A DNA stretch of 34,428 bases, from assembly GCA_011947345.1 (NCBI GenBank), contig JAAVTG010000283.1, positions 1-34,428 of the forward strand, in the 5' to 3' direction. The notes under the pieces are model-generated. The model searched no databases. It saw only the letters and a program-made list of their open reading frames with translations, and was not told where the DNA came from. Positions 21,316-32,100 of the stretch are shown in pieces. Source of the stretch: Phytophthora quininea. Lineage: Eukaryota; Oomycota; Peronosporomycetes; Peronosporales; Peronosporaceae. Numbering within the stretch: the first letter of the stretch is position 1; each line of letters starts with the position of its first letter. A program made the translations under genes and the position numbers.

Positions 21316-23096
21316 TCACTGGTGCAGCACGAGATCCAGGCTTCGCGTCAACCGGTTTCCTAGCCGATGACTTGATGCTATCGCGCTGAGATTTTCTCGG
21401 CAGAAATTGATGTGCCGCTCTGCTGCCTTCTCATTGAAGCGGCGACTGCAGTACTCACACTGGATGAGACTGGGGTCAGGTGCGGAGGGTATCGCTGGTG
21501 GCAGTTCCTTTCCTTCTTTCAACGCTTTCGTGACGTCGCGACTAGCCTTCATGGCGTTGCGGAACATTTCGCTTTTCTGCTTCCAGTCGGCAGCCTTCTT
21601 CACATTAATGGGCTGCTCAGTCGCTGATAATGGCGCTCGCCGACTCCCACCATTCGAACTTTTGCTTTTGCTTCTCGCGCGAGCTTCTCAGCTTCTGTTC
21701 CCCGAGACGCTTTGCTGCCATGTTGAAAACCTTGCGCTGGCCGGAGAAAACCTTCTCACAGATGCGCTGGTGCTTCTGGAAAGACGCGATATTGAATTTG
21801 CGGTTGCAATTGTGGCATTGCTCCATCTCTTCAGATTCATCCGCGTACTCATCCTGATCAAAGCCAGAGATCGTTAAGCCTTCAACACAAGAACAATTGC
21901 AGGGAAATAGTACTTACGAGCTGCTCAGAGAGGTTAAACCCGGACGAAATGGGTGGCGGGTAGTGAGTACCTCCAGCATCATCGTCGTTCCCATTGTGTA
22001 CTGATATCTGTCGGTTGGCAGAAGGAGCTTGAGATGCTCGTTGAGCAGGAGCCCGTCGGGGAGCAACTGGTTGTCGTGGCGGAGGAGTCGGCGTGTTTCG
22101 CGCTATCGAGACTGGAGGGACTCGAGCTGAATGAACCACTGCGCTAGGAATATTTTTCTCGACGAACAGAGATGCCTGGTTTGTCGGTGCACTTCTCGCT
22201 TTTCGTCGAGACATTTTGGACTTGAGCAGCATCAATGAGTTCTACACAACAAATTCTGTTAGACAAACAAAGAATAGTCGGCTTCCTGAAACCCCACGTA
22301 CCCCCATTTCATTCTGTGATGCCGTGAAGCGAGAGCTGTTGGGTTGGGAAGTAACCGGATCACTAGATGGCGCAGCTCTCGGCTCTCTGCGACGAATTGG
22401 CGGGTCGGGAGGATTTGAGTTGAACGTGGACATCGGAGTTCCACCACCACCGCCAGCGCACTTTGGGCATCCACAGCTTGAATTTCGTAGACACGGCCCC
22501 GTGTGCTTTCCTGCGCGTGGTGCTGCCGTCTTTCGAATGGGCATGTCTTCAATCTCTCGTCCTGTAGTGCGTTTCACTTCTCGGAACAACGTATCATGCT
22601 CTGAGTCAATTCCACCAGCCCATTAGAACAGCAGCAAGACTGAACAAGTACAAGATATCTAACACATACCCGGTTCGAGTGGTGCCATGGGAGATATGGG
22701 TTCTTGCGGTGCTGAAGGCGCTTTCTTTGGATATCTGCGGGACAAGCTGTCGAGTGCATCGTGCTCGTAGCTGGCTGGGTCGTCTGCATTGTTGTTTCCA
22801 TAACTTCGGTAGTTCATATTGTTTTTGAAAGACTGATCAAGCTCTTCTCGGGATGGAGGTGGCGAATTTCGTGCCCTTGGGTTTACTCTGTCCACAGACA
22901 AATGATCTGACTAAAAAAAAGCCGCAATGGGGAACACGAACGACAAGGTAGACTTACTTTGGTGCAAACGTGTGCTCCTCAGAGAATACCCCCGCTGCCG
23001 CTGTTCACGAAGTTCTTTTGCACGCTCCTTCTTCTCGAGCTGCCTTTTGGCATAATCCGTAGGGTCGCAACGCAAGCGAGTACCAGGCTGCTGCAT
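21316..23096 (-). CDS. ZC2HC1: ZC2HC1-family C2HC zinc-finger protein with long disordered N-terminus, one frame break
   Basis: Five exons: 23096-22958, 22906-22670, 22600-22302, 22241-21918 and 21853-21316, about 512 residues. The C-terminal third carries two C2HC fingers, CHNCNRKFNIASFQKHQRIC and CEYCSRRFNEKAAERHINFC. Between them lie RKVFNMAAKRL and DWKQKSEMFRNAMKASRDV...ALKEGKELPP. This is the ZC2HC1 (FAM164) layout. The N-terminal ~330 residues are Pro/Ser/Arg-rich and include CLRNSSCGCPKCAGG, a possible extra zinc knuckle. Start ATG 23096 gives MQQPGTRLRCDPTDYAKRQ. An acceptor-like CTGCAG just upstream leaves room for another 5' exon. The last exon breaks near 21674-21684 in a CGCGCG run; two missing bases make it 180 codons. 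Function of the family is poorly known; some members associate with cilia. Convergent with the channel gene (74 bp). Confidence 0.75.
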
Positions 23097-23354
23097 CAAT
23101 ATCTGCAGCACTAGGTGGCTATTACGGTGGACAAGAAGAACACAAGCACGGTAGGGAGGAACCGCGCCGAGTCGAGCAGAGCAGGGCAAGGCGAGGCGAA
23201 ACACTTGTGCTGGATGCCCCAATGCTGCCGAGCTCGTACGTTTCCTCCACTGCAGCTGCAACGCACGCCTCGCATATTAGCCGAAAGCTATTGATATCAC
23301 CATTGCATCCGTTATGACTCGGTCTACACAAGAATAGGGATCTTTGGTGGTCGT

Positions 23355-24825
23355 TCAATGAGTCGGACGAGTTGTGAGTAGTTCACCGACAACCTCTCGA
23401 ACCCACGGCTGCGCGAACTGTTGCGGCTGAGGAATGGTGAATTCATCCAGCTCACTTTCAGCAACTAAAATCTGCAAGCCCAAATACACAATAGTTGAAA
23501 AGAGTGCGTACAGAAGAGAATACAGTCAACTCATAACGAACCTGCTCGTCAGCCTCTTGCGATTTCTGGACATCTGCCATGAATCCACAAGGATCTTGTG
23601 CGAACTGCGCCATCCACTCCTTCTTGCGAGTGTAGTTCTGCAACCGCTCCAGGATATCCAACTCCTGCGCCTTGAGCAGATCCATCTCTTTCCTTTGATC
23701 TTGCTGCAGCTCCTCACACTCCTTGAGCGCGACAGCTCGCGTTTTGTCGAGCTCAGATGTGGCTGCAATATCCACGTCAAAGAATTTCTCATCTAGTAGC
23801 TCCGAGTCGGTAGCCGCAGCGAGACTTAGCGTATACTCAAGGTCAATGATGCTGATCGGGGTCAGGTGTTGCTTCAGCGCCACAACGATCGACGTGAACG
23901 GTAGCGAGACGCAGTTGAGGACTTGAGTGAGTCTGTCGTCGCACACGACCACCCGACAGTCGTCCTCCTTCATCAAGTTGCGCAGCTTGATGTACTCCCA
24001 CATGGCCAGCACAATGTCTTGCTTGGTAAATGCCTTGGCCGGGCCAAGGTATTGCCCAAGTGCAGACTCGAGCTCGGGCGAGATCGTAAACCGCTCGGGG
24101 ATTTGAGCCGGCAGTAGTTTAATCCGCACAGTCTGCGCCGTGCTCCCTGAGCGCGAGATCTCGAGACCATCCACATCGTGGCTTGTCTTCTGAAAGCTCG
24201 TCCACTGCAGCGAAGCATTAGATCAACTCGGTACTTCTTCTGTAGACTTTACAGACCCACCTCTATCACATGGTCCGAATAAATGTGCGGGTCCAGCTCA
24301 ATTGACGCCTTGCGGAAGTAGTTTGAGAATTTCTGCATTGCAAAACCCAGAGCCGTTTAGTTTCGTCATTCTACTATTTTCTGTATCTCAACTCACCACT
24401 GTACTGGGCTGGCCTGTGGACGCATCGATGCCTTCGATACGCAGCGTCCACTTGCCAGGAACGGGCCGCGAGTTCTCCTTGGCCTCCACAGGCGGCACGT
24501 AGGTGTGGTACACGCGGACCTGGAGCTGCTTGGTCTCCGTCTGCGCGTTGCAAATGCAGAAAGTAAGGTAAAGGAAATAACGAGCCTGTATAAAAGCTGT
24601 TGAACCTGTCGCGGGTAAAAGCGCTCGCTGCGTAGTTCCCGAGTCATGCGCTGCAGTCGCGTCGTGAGCTGCTGGTGCGCCGTCTGCGTGCGCTTCAGCA
24701 GGTCGATCTCCTGCTGGCAGGGCCACTCGCCATGGAGAAGGTCCTGCGGGTGTAGAGCGCGTTAGGATACAGGCGTGAGAGATAGAGAGATGGCTAGCAA
24801 CACGCACTTGCGGGAGCTCGTTCAT
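23355..24825 (-). CDS. SMARCD1: SWI/SNF subunit BAF60/SMARCD (SWIB domain)
   Basis: Accessory subunit of SWI/SNF chromatin-remodelling complexes, linking transcription factors to the remodeller; nuclear. Six exons: 24825-24808, 24743-24606, 24540-24397, 24332-24261, 24204-23542 and 23471-23355, giving 383 residues with all phases matching and no frame break. Order: a coiled N-terminal helix (QTAHQQLTTRLQRMTREL), the beta-rich region with PGKWTLRIEGID, the conserved KFSNYFRKASIELDPHIY, then the SWIB/MDM2 domain from IKLLPAQIPERFTISPELES through IVLAMWEYIKLRNLM and CDDRLTQVLNC. The C-terminal helix has KKEWMAQFAQDPCGFMADVQ, matching the family motif FAxDPxGFI. The start MNELPQ is encoded by an 18-bp first exon; the family usually has a longer, variable N-terminus, so this is short but complete in core. 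The paralog number cannot be assigned outside animals. Confidence 0.9.
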
Positions 24826-25309
24826 GGTCGGCAAAAATACGATTTACAACTTTGGTAGTATGGTAAACGCATCTAGAAATAAATAGAAACAGCATAGTTG
24901 TTTAATTGAACCTATACTTTGATCAAGTCAAACGACGTTGACAACTACGGCCCCCGGTTCTGCTTAGGCGACCATCATGAGCTTTGACTCGACAGCTCTC
25001 TGTCTCCACCACGCAGACTGTAATGTTGTATCGACTGCACGACCGCATTATCGCAGTCTCGGTCTCCGTCCGCATGTGCACCCGGCACCACCACGATCCA
25101 GTCAAAGACAGCAGCCGGTAGAGGATCCGCGGCTATCGTCTTCTCACATACAAAACCCAAGTGACTTTCCCCTATTCCTCGACTCTGCGCCAGTCTGAAC
25201 ATTCCGCCCCAGTCTTTCGAGCCGTCAAGAGCTCTATCCTCAGACTTGGATCAGGCAGGCGGCGCAGCGGAGCCGCTCGATCGACACAACGGCCGGAGGC
25301 ATCGCCGTC
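24826..25309. other. Divergent intergenic region, BAF60 (-) / tetraspanin (+)
   Basis: This 484-bp interval must hold both promoters. The left part (about 24840-24920) is A/T-rich, the right part GC-rich leader-like sequence. Open frames on both strands (plus 24977-25198 and minus 24975-25202) overlap each other and show no domains. No RNA gene or repeat was recognised. Confidence 0.4.
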
Positions 25310-26398
25310 ATGGAGGAGCGCGGCGGCTACGGAGCCAGCGGTATGGCGTACGTGGGTGGACTGGGCAACGTGGCCAAGGTGCTGCTGCTGCTACTGAACA
25401 TGGCCTTCATGGTGGGCGGCTGCCTGCTCGTGTACTTCAGCCACCGCGTCAAGGCCTCAGGCTGGCTGGACGCCTTCCAGGGCGACTATGCCTGGATCGG
25501 CACGTCCACTTTCGTCTGCACGCTGGTGCTGGGCGCCGTGGTCATTGCGCTGTCGGCGCTCGGCTGCTTTGGCGCGCTACTACAGCAGAAGCTGCTGCTT
25601 GTTATCTACGGTAGTGTGCTTCTACTCACCGCCATCTTATTCATCGTGGTGGCAGTGGGTGCGCACATGGCCAACTCTAAAGCCGACGACTGGAGCAGTA
25701 CCGACTACCCGGCATCAGACAGCGAGGCGTCTTTGGGCGCCAATTTCAACGAGCTCTACTGCTACGCACAGGTTCCGTACTACTGCACCGAAGCCAAGGT
25801 TAACACGGTGCTGGACATGTTCAACGTGTCGCTCTCGGGCTACTTCTCGGACTCGACCACCAACTTCACAGCCGTCTGCAGCAGCGTCAGCGTGTCGGCC
25901 ATCGACGAGATCTGCACCGTGTGCGACCTCGTCTCCCAGTATGAAGAGTACTCGGTCGTGCTGGACTGGGCCGAGGCCTCGTGTCCACGCACCAGCGCCA
26001 ACCAGATCTGGTGCGGCGGCTTCCTCCTCAACGCGACCAACGCCGACGACATGTCGACCAGCGCGCCGTTCATGGAGTGCCGCAGCGCCTTCTACTCGCT
26101 CGTGGAGAAGTGGACCAACGTCGTGATGGTCGGCAGCATCATCATCATCATCGCCGCGGCCATCGTGCTCGCCATGACGTGCTTGCTCTGGAAGAACGTC
26201 CGTGCTGCACGGAATGACAAGGAGGCTGTCGTGCTGGTGGGTGGCCCGCCGGCGCCCATGTACCAGTTCACGGATCACAACGCGTCGCTCTCAGGAACTA
26301 ACGCCAGTACCAACAACACCAACAACTTCAGCATGAACTCGAACGCTGCGCCGTACAACCACGCAGCTGCTCACCGTCGGTACGACAGCCCGTACTAA
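25310..26398 (+). CDS. Tetraspanin-like four-pass membrane protein
   Basis: Single-exon 362-residue protein with tetraspanin topology. Membrane segments: about 22-43 (VAKVLLLLLNMAFMVGGCLL), 64-90 (TFVCTLVLGAVVIALSALGC), 93-116 (KLLLVIYGSVLLLTAILFIV) and 270-300 (VVMVGSIIIIIAAAIVLAMT). The small first loop, large second extracellular loop (about 150 residues) and short cytosolic tails are typical. The large loop is cysteine-rich (YCYAQVPYYC, AVC, EICTVC, SCP, IWCGG, MEC) and has several N-glycosylation sequons, but I do not see the canonical CCG motif, so it is a divergent tetraspanin. The tail is rich in Asn, Ser and His. ATG 25310 is followed by MEERGGYGASG. It converges with NOC3, 94 bp between stops. 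A role in membrane microdomain organisation is inferred from the family. Confidence 0.8.
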   Translation: MEERGGYGASGMAYVGGLGNVAKVLLLLLNMAFMVGGCLLVYFSHRVKASGWLDAFQGDYAWIGTSTFVCTLVLGAVVIALSALGCFGALLQQKLLLVIYGSVLLLTAILFIVVAVGAHMANSKADDWSSTDYPASDSEASLGANFNELYCYAQVPYYCTEAKVNTVLDMFNVSLSGYFSDSTTNFTAVCSSVSVSAIDEICTVCDLVSQYEEYSVVLDWAEASCPRTSANQIWCGGFLLNATNADDMSTSAPFMECRSAFYSLVEKWTNVVMVGSIIIIIAAAIVLAMTCLLWKNVRAARNDKEAVVLVGGPPAPMYQFTDHNASLSGTNASTNNTNNFSMNSNAAPYNHAAAHRRYDSPY

Positions 26399-26492
26399 TG
26401 TTTTAACGAGGGGAAGACTCGTTCGACCCCTTTGTAATAATGGTTTTGGCTCATGTTCAGGTGTTCTTGTGATGCAACTCTATTATCTGCTC

Positions 26493-29009
26493 TTATTGTT
26501 TGAACGTTGGTAGCTCCTCGCTGTGCTGCTGGTCGAGTTCGAGGCATTTCTGAAAGAAAGCGGACGCGTGTTGGTTGCGGTATTGCTCGTCAAGACTCGC
26601 AAGCGGATCCCGAACGAAGAATTGGCGTGCACGACGTTGACGGCTCTTCTTGCGCGAGTCGTTCTTGTTGTTCTCGCTCGTGATCTTCTTGTGGAGCGGG
26701 TTGCTTGGCGGCACCCCCACCTTTGGCTTGAACGCGAAGGTCGAGCCGGCGAACGGGTCAAACGCATCCATAAGTGCTCGGGCGTGCTCGTTTGGCAGTG
26801 ACGGCGCCATCTGAGCTGTGGCGAGGGCAAAGCTAGCAAGCTTCGGGTGGGCGTGTCGTGCTAACAACGCCAGCTCCCAGCACGCATTCGAATATGGGTT
26901 AGCAAAGTCAGGATCATCGATGTCGGCACGATATTCGCCAGACGCAACACGATCCACGTCGGACTCGAGAAGCTGCTGCAACTTGCTGTAGCGGTGGAAG
27001 AGTGCGCGCAGCAGCGACAGAACAGCAAGCGCTTGGTGGGCTGGCAAGTGCTGCGCCACAAGCAGCAACCGCTTCACGAAAGACGCTACGCGCTCAACCA
27101 CCAGCTCCTTCCGGCGCAAAAGACCGCCTCAACACAAGCGAGCATGGTCGGAAAGCAAGACGAGTCCGAGGCTGCCTCGCCCTCAGCAAACCGGTGCAGC
27201 AAGCGATACAGAATGTCCACAAACTCCTTCTCATCGATCATCAGTTCTTGTCCGCCTGGGCCTTGCAGAGCGCGCAATCCAGTCAGTACAGCTTGCAGCG
27301 CAGCCGGCAGTGGTAACACGTCCTCTTCACGTAGCACCACCTTCAGTACTTTGAGTAGGTCGATCATGATGTCGAGGTTGATCAGGAACGAGTACTTTGC
27401 CAGGCCTTCAAGCACAGCAGGCAGAGCCTCGGAGTACGTGGCCTGCTTCAGAATCCGGAAGTAGATAAGCACCAGCTCGTGCAAAATATCGGCTTGGGTC
27501 TTTTCACGCTCAGCACGGTCCACAACAGCCTCGGCCTCCTTCAAGCCAGCAGCAATTGTGTCACCTTGTTCCTGTTGCCGACGCCGTTTCTTGCGGTCGG
27601 ACTTGGCCTTCTTTCGTGCCGCCTCACCCTGCTCCATTGTCACCTCAAGCGGCATGACCAGAAGCGTGCGGATGATAAAAGGCTGCACACGATGTTGCTT
27701 TTGCTTGACGTAGTTGGAGATCTGCTGCACAATTTCGTACGAGCACGCGCATGTCTTATCACGCTTGAAGACGGACTCAAATGCTGCACAGGCCTGCTCG
27801 CGAACGTTCTTGAACTGCGAATCCGCCATCGGCACCAGCGCGATCACCAGGTTCAGGTGAAAATTGAAGGCGTACTTCTGCTCCAGCAACTCGGCCAAGC
27901 AGCGAACGCCAGTCTCTGCCAACACTACAGCTCGACGCTCGTGCGGTGACATCGTCGACAGTTGGTCTGGGCGCTTACCCTTGAGTCCCTTCGAAACCAG
28001 CTCGGCGCAGTACTTTAAAAACTTCTGGTAGTTGCTCAGCAACATCGCTTCGTAGTCTTGCAGCTGCTGCACCTTCTTCTTCACGGGACGGCCACGGTTC
28101 TGCTTGTTCTTCTCCTCTGTGCTAATGTCAGGGTTTGGAGACGAATGCGGTAGTCTGGCAGGATATCTAGGAACACTGACAATTGCGACAGCAAACTCAA
28201 ACGCTGCACAGTGGCGTCCGAGTCGCGGCACAGGTTCTGCAGTTGCTGGATCTTGCTGAGCTGGTCAGGATGCTCCTTGCTCTTTTGAACGATTCTTCTG
28301 GGCTCTCCAGAATGCTCTCACACAGCTGTGCAATCTCCACCTTCTTCGTGGCGAGACGCATCTCCCGTTGGCGCTTCAGATCCACCGCCGACAGTTGGCG
28401 CTTAAGTTCTTCCACGGGCTTTGTCTCCGGAGTATCTGTGATCTCTTCAAACTCCATATCAGACACGTCTGAGTCCATTTCTTCCTCTGCCTCCTCTTCT
28501 TCGTCGTCTTCTTCTTCCTCTTCGACCTCATTTTCCTTCACTGGCTGTTTCTCTGCCAATAACTTGTTCGTACGCACACTACCATCCATAAACTTGACAG
28601 GAAGTTTATCTGCCAGTACTTCCTGCTTGTCAGTGGTCCACGCAGCCTTTCGTGGCCGTGCCTCGAGCTTCTCCAGTGGCATGTCTTCGTCGTCCTTCTC
28701 CTCTGGCTTGGTGGGCCTCTGGATAGGCTTTTGATCGCCTTTACGGCCTAGTTTGCTCATCGACTTCGTGTCCATCTTGGCCAGGAAGCCGCTGAACTGC
28801 TCGTTGTCGTCGAAGAAGGCCACATCGTCCTCGTCGATCTCCACTTCCTCCTCGTCGGGCTTCTTGGGCTCGTTCTTCTTGGCGTTGCGCTTCTTATTCG
28901 CAGCCGACGGTCCCTTGCGTCCGCTCTGCTTCTTGGCCTGCTTGTTCTTGCTGCCAGCGGTGCTGCCGGGTGCGGCCTTGCGCTTCTTGCCCTTGCCTGT
29001 CGGTGCCAT
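26493..29009 (-). CDS. NOC3L: Nucleolar complex protein 3 (NOC3), three frame breaks
   Basis: Ribosome-biogenesis factor that works with NOC2 in nucleolar/nuclear transport of pre-60S particles; yeast Noc3 also has a replication-initiation role. Single exon, ATG 29009 (MAPTGKGKKRKAAPG), a highly basic nuclear-targeting N-terminus followed by an acidic stretch (EVEEEEEDDEEEEAEEEMDS). The conserved core has KVEIAQLCESILESPEES, LDILPDYRIR, QQLQDYEAMLLSNYQKFLKY, FNFHLNLVIALVPM, then the CBF/MAK21-type helical repeats (ILHELVLIYFRILKQ, FLINLDIMIDLLKVLKVVL). It ends with YSNACWELALLARHAHPKLA and DPFAGSTFAFKPKV. Three breaks, each one missing base in a homopolymer: near 28283-28287 (A-run), 28138-28142 (C-run) and 27118-27121 (T-run). 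Adding one base at each gives 840 codons. TOR ends 117 bp upstream on the same strand. Confidence 0.9.
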
Positions 29010-29126
29010 CGAAGCTGTGGCGAATATTGATGGCCAAGAGAAGTGTGCGCATATGATTGGTCAATAGATCACTTGAAACAGTACGTTTTAAAGCTATGTA
29101 AAAATGTCCACTTTGAGATGGACAAT

Positions 29127-32100
29127 CTACCAGAATGGACACCAGCCGTAATACAATTGGCACAGATTTTCGTGCGACGTGGCCTGGTGGATCAGGCGGT
29201 CGACCTGAGCGTCCACAGTCAGCACTTTGCTGCCGTCGTCGAAGTCTCGACCCGCCAGTTTCTTCTTGACGCGCTCCACGACGCTCAGAGCTTTCTCGTT
29301 CAGCTGCGGGTGCTCCGTTGCGATGAAGGACGTTCCGTAGTCGTATTTGTCGTGGGGGCCTCAGCCATCGAGTTGCGCGCCATCGCAGGATCCAGCATGT
29401 CCATGTTGTAGCCCAGCATGGTCTCGGACGAGTGTCGTCTCCTGGGGGGACGAGGCCGAGCTCTTCATGCTACCTTCTGCCAGCTTCTCTTCGTTCTCTC
29501 CGTTAACATCTTCGTCGCCGTCGCCATCAGCAGGAGCTGCGCTGCCGCTTTCATGGCCAACGCGAACAGAGTTTCGGTCTCCGTTGGCATCCGTGCCATC
29601 GCCAGAGCCACCTTCTCCACGCCCAGGACCCCGGCGCCATCTTCTTCAGGCTGCGCGTGGGACGGCACGGCATCTTTCTTCAGCAGACGCCAGTTGATAA
29701 GAGGATCGTACACGAAGGCCTCCAGCACAGCCATCAGCGAGTCTCGGTTGTCACGAAGGACACGCATGGAAGCTTCGCAGGTGTAGCGGAAGTTGCCTTC
29801 GATTCCACTCACCTCCATGGCTTGGGTCAACATACGCGTGAGTCGGAACGGAATCTTCTCCGGGTACTTGTCACGCTCCATTGCAACCTCAAAACAGTCG
29901 CCGAAATCGATATGCACTAGCTTACCAGACACGCGGTCAAGCATGAGATTGCTCGGGTGACGATCACCGAGACCAAGGATGTAGCCTGCCATGGACATGA
30001 CTGCCAGCGAACGCGTAAAGTTTCGCCGACGGTCGAGCCACACTTCCGAGTCTTGGCTCTTCAGCCACAACACGCGGTACAAGTCCTGACCAGTAGTTTC
30101 GCCCAGAGCGTACTTGAAGGCCTCTACCTTCTGCATCAGCGGGAGCTTGTCGTAGTCCGGCGCCATCTGCACCATGAGTCGGTGCTCCACGTTCAGCTGA
30201 ATCTTGCGCGCCTCACGGTAGTCGCGAATGAGCTGGTGCAAGGTATCGCAGTTCGGCACCCAACCGATGAGACCGCTCGTGTGCGACAAAGGAAGCACCG
30301 AATAGCGTTCGATAGCAAGATTGCGTTTGCTGGTGTCGCTGTCGTTAGCTAGCAGCGTGTTGATCACACCGAAAAGCTGCATCACACGCTCATCTTGACG
30401 CAAATCTTCGTGGCCCTTGAGCAAGAACGGATATGCCTTCCCGTCACTGCCGTTGATACTGACCTTGCGGGGTCGCTGCTTCGATGTCAGCACAGTCACC
30501 TTCGTGTCAAACGACTGAATGCGCACAATCGGAGCGCCAGCCTTGTAGGTGCCTGGTACAGCCAAAGACAAATTGCGCACCGACAGCAACTTTGGTCCGA
30601 CATTTGCCAGTTCAAGTGTCGAGAGGTTAGCAAGTTGCTTGCGGATCTTCGAGAACACGTTGTAGTAGATGTCCCAAGCCTGATTCAGATCGTCCAGGCT
30701 TTTGGTTCGTTCGTACACGTCCGTCCACTCCTTTGCGTACTGCAAGTCACGTGCAAACGCCTGGTAGAATGCAACTTCACGCAGCGTTGGCGTCTCCTCC
30801 TTGCCGATGTTGTCCATCAGCTCGTGAAGCGGCGCCAACTCGGCAATCATGGCTGTCACGTCACGATTATTGAAGAAGTGTTTTGATGCTTCTTCGAGGG
30901 CTCCGTGCCACAACTCATTCCATAAAATTGCTACACGGATCAATTCACGAGACACCATGTCAGCTTCATACACCAGTTGGGAGCTATGCCGGCGAACAGC
31001 GGCCAGAATTCCTTCTGCTACAAGTTTTCGTGTCGGGTTTAGCGCCTTAGATGCCACCGTGATGGGGTAAATTAGCGCTTGCGGGTGTGCTTGGCCGATA
31101 CGAGTAAGCAACTCATGAAGGAGTTCGCTCGTCTTCGGGTTCGGCGTATCAATGCGCGCAATAAGTTGGGGATCACATCCAGCCATGTATCAACAGAAGC
31201 TTCTTGGAAGCCTTCCATCATGGCCAAATGCACGTCGCTGCGATTGCCATGCGTAAACCAAAGCGTCAAAAGACGCAAAACATCCTTCGTCACGTCATAA
31301 CTAGTGTGGCCAAACGAAATAGAGCGGAAGAAGCCCTGGATTGCTCGTACTGCATAACGCTTCGGGTCACCCTGACCCGACTCCTTTACGGTGGCTTCTA
31401 ACGCTCGGAAATTCATCAGCGCCCACTCATGCCAAGCGCGGTCGTTGGTTGGGTCCAGTTTTGTCGCTGTCTCTAGACATTCCACGTGATCAAACGCGCC
31501 ATCAGCTTGCTTGTGAGGTTCTGTTAGCGACATTTGCCATTCGCCCAATTGAATGTAGACTTGCACACGCAGCTTGCGCATGTCCTCGTTCGTTGGGTCG
31601 CCATGCTGCTCAAGCGCCTCGATAAAGTAATCCATCTGCTTTAACGCGACATCTTCACGGTTTTCAGCCCAGAGGTGCCTGATGTAGCTGAAGGCAACGC
31701 GTGGGTCCTGAGCTGCGCTATCGGCGAGGCTCAGCAAGCCGTTCGCAAGCCCTGACTAGCGCCAGCATTGCCGCCTAAGTTGATCGGAATGGGTGCGTAA
31801 GGGTCCCTGTCCACACTTCGGATAAACGGCTGAGCACCAACACGCCACAGAGCACTTGAAGCCAAGTTAATATGGCCCGATTTCAGACAGAGTCGAGCAT
31901 ATTTCAGCCAAATGTCAACATCCTCTCGAGGATCAAACACCAGTGACCTAACAAGCATCAGACTCTGCCAAACCTGAATATTCCGCTCGACGCCCAACAT
32001 ACGCCTCGTCCAAATTGTTTGCAACTTCTTCAATGCCGACTTGCTTCTCGTGCCCGTAAGACGTCGATGATGACGACGAAACAAAGTTGAGGCTGCTGAT

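Noticed and set aside
23122..23358. Minus-strand frame upstream of the ZC2HC1 gene as its first coding exon
   Set aside because: It overlaps the BAF60 stop region by a few bases, has no good donor leading to the CTGCAG acceptor at about 23103, and has cysteine/serine-rich non-family composition.
29043..29411. 122-codon plus-strand open frame between NOC3 and the TOR kinase frame
   Set aside because: The opposite strand encodes the TOR FATC domain ending YYGWCPFW, which explains the openness.
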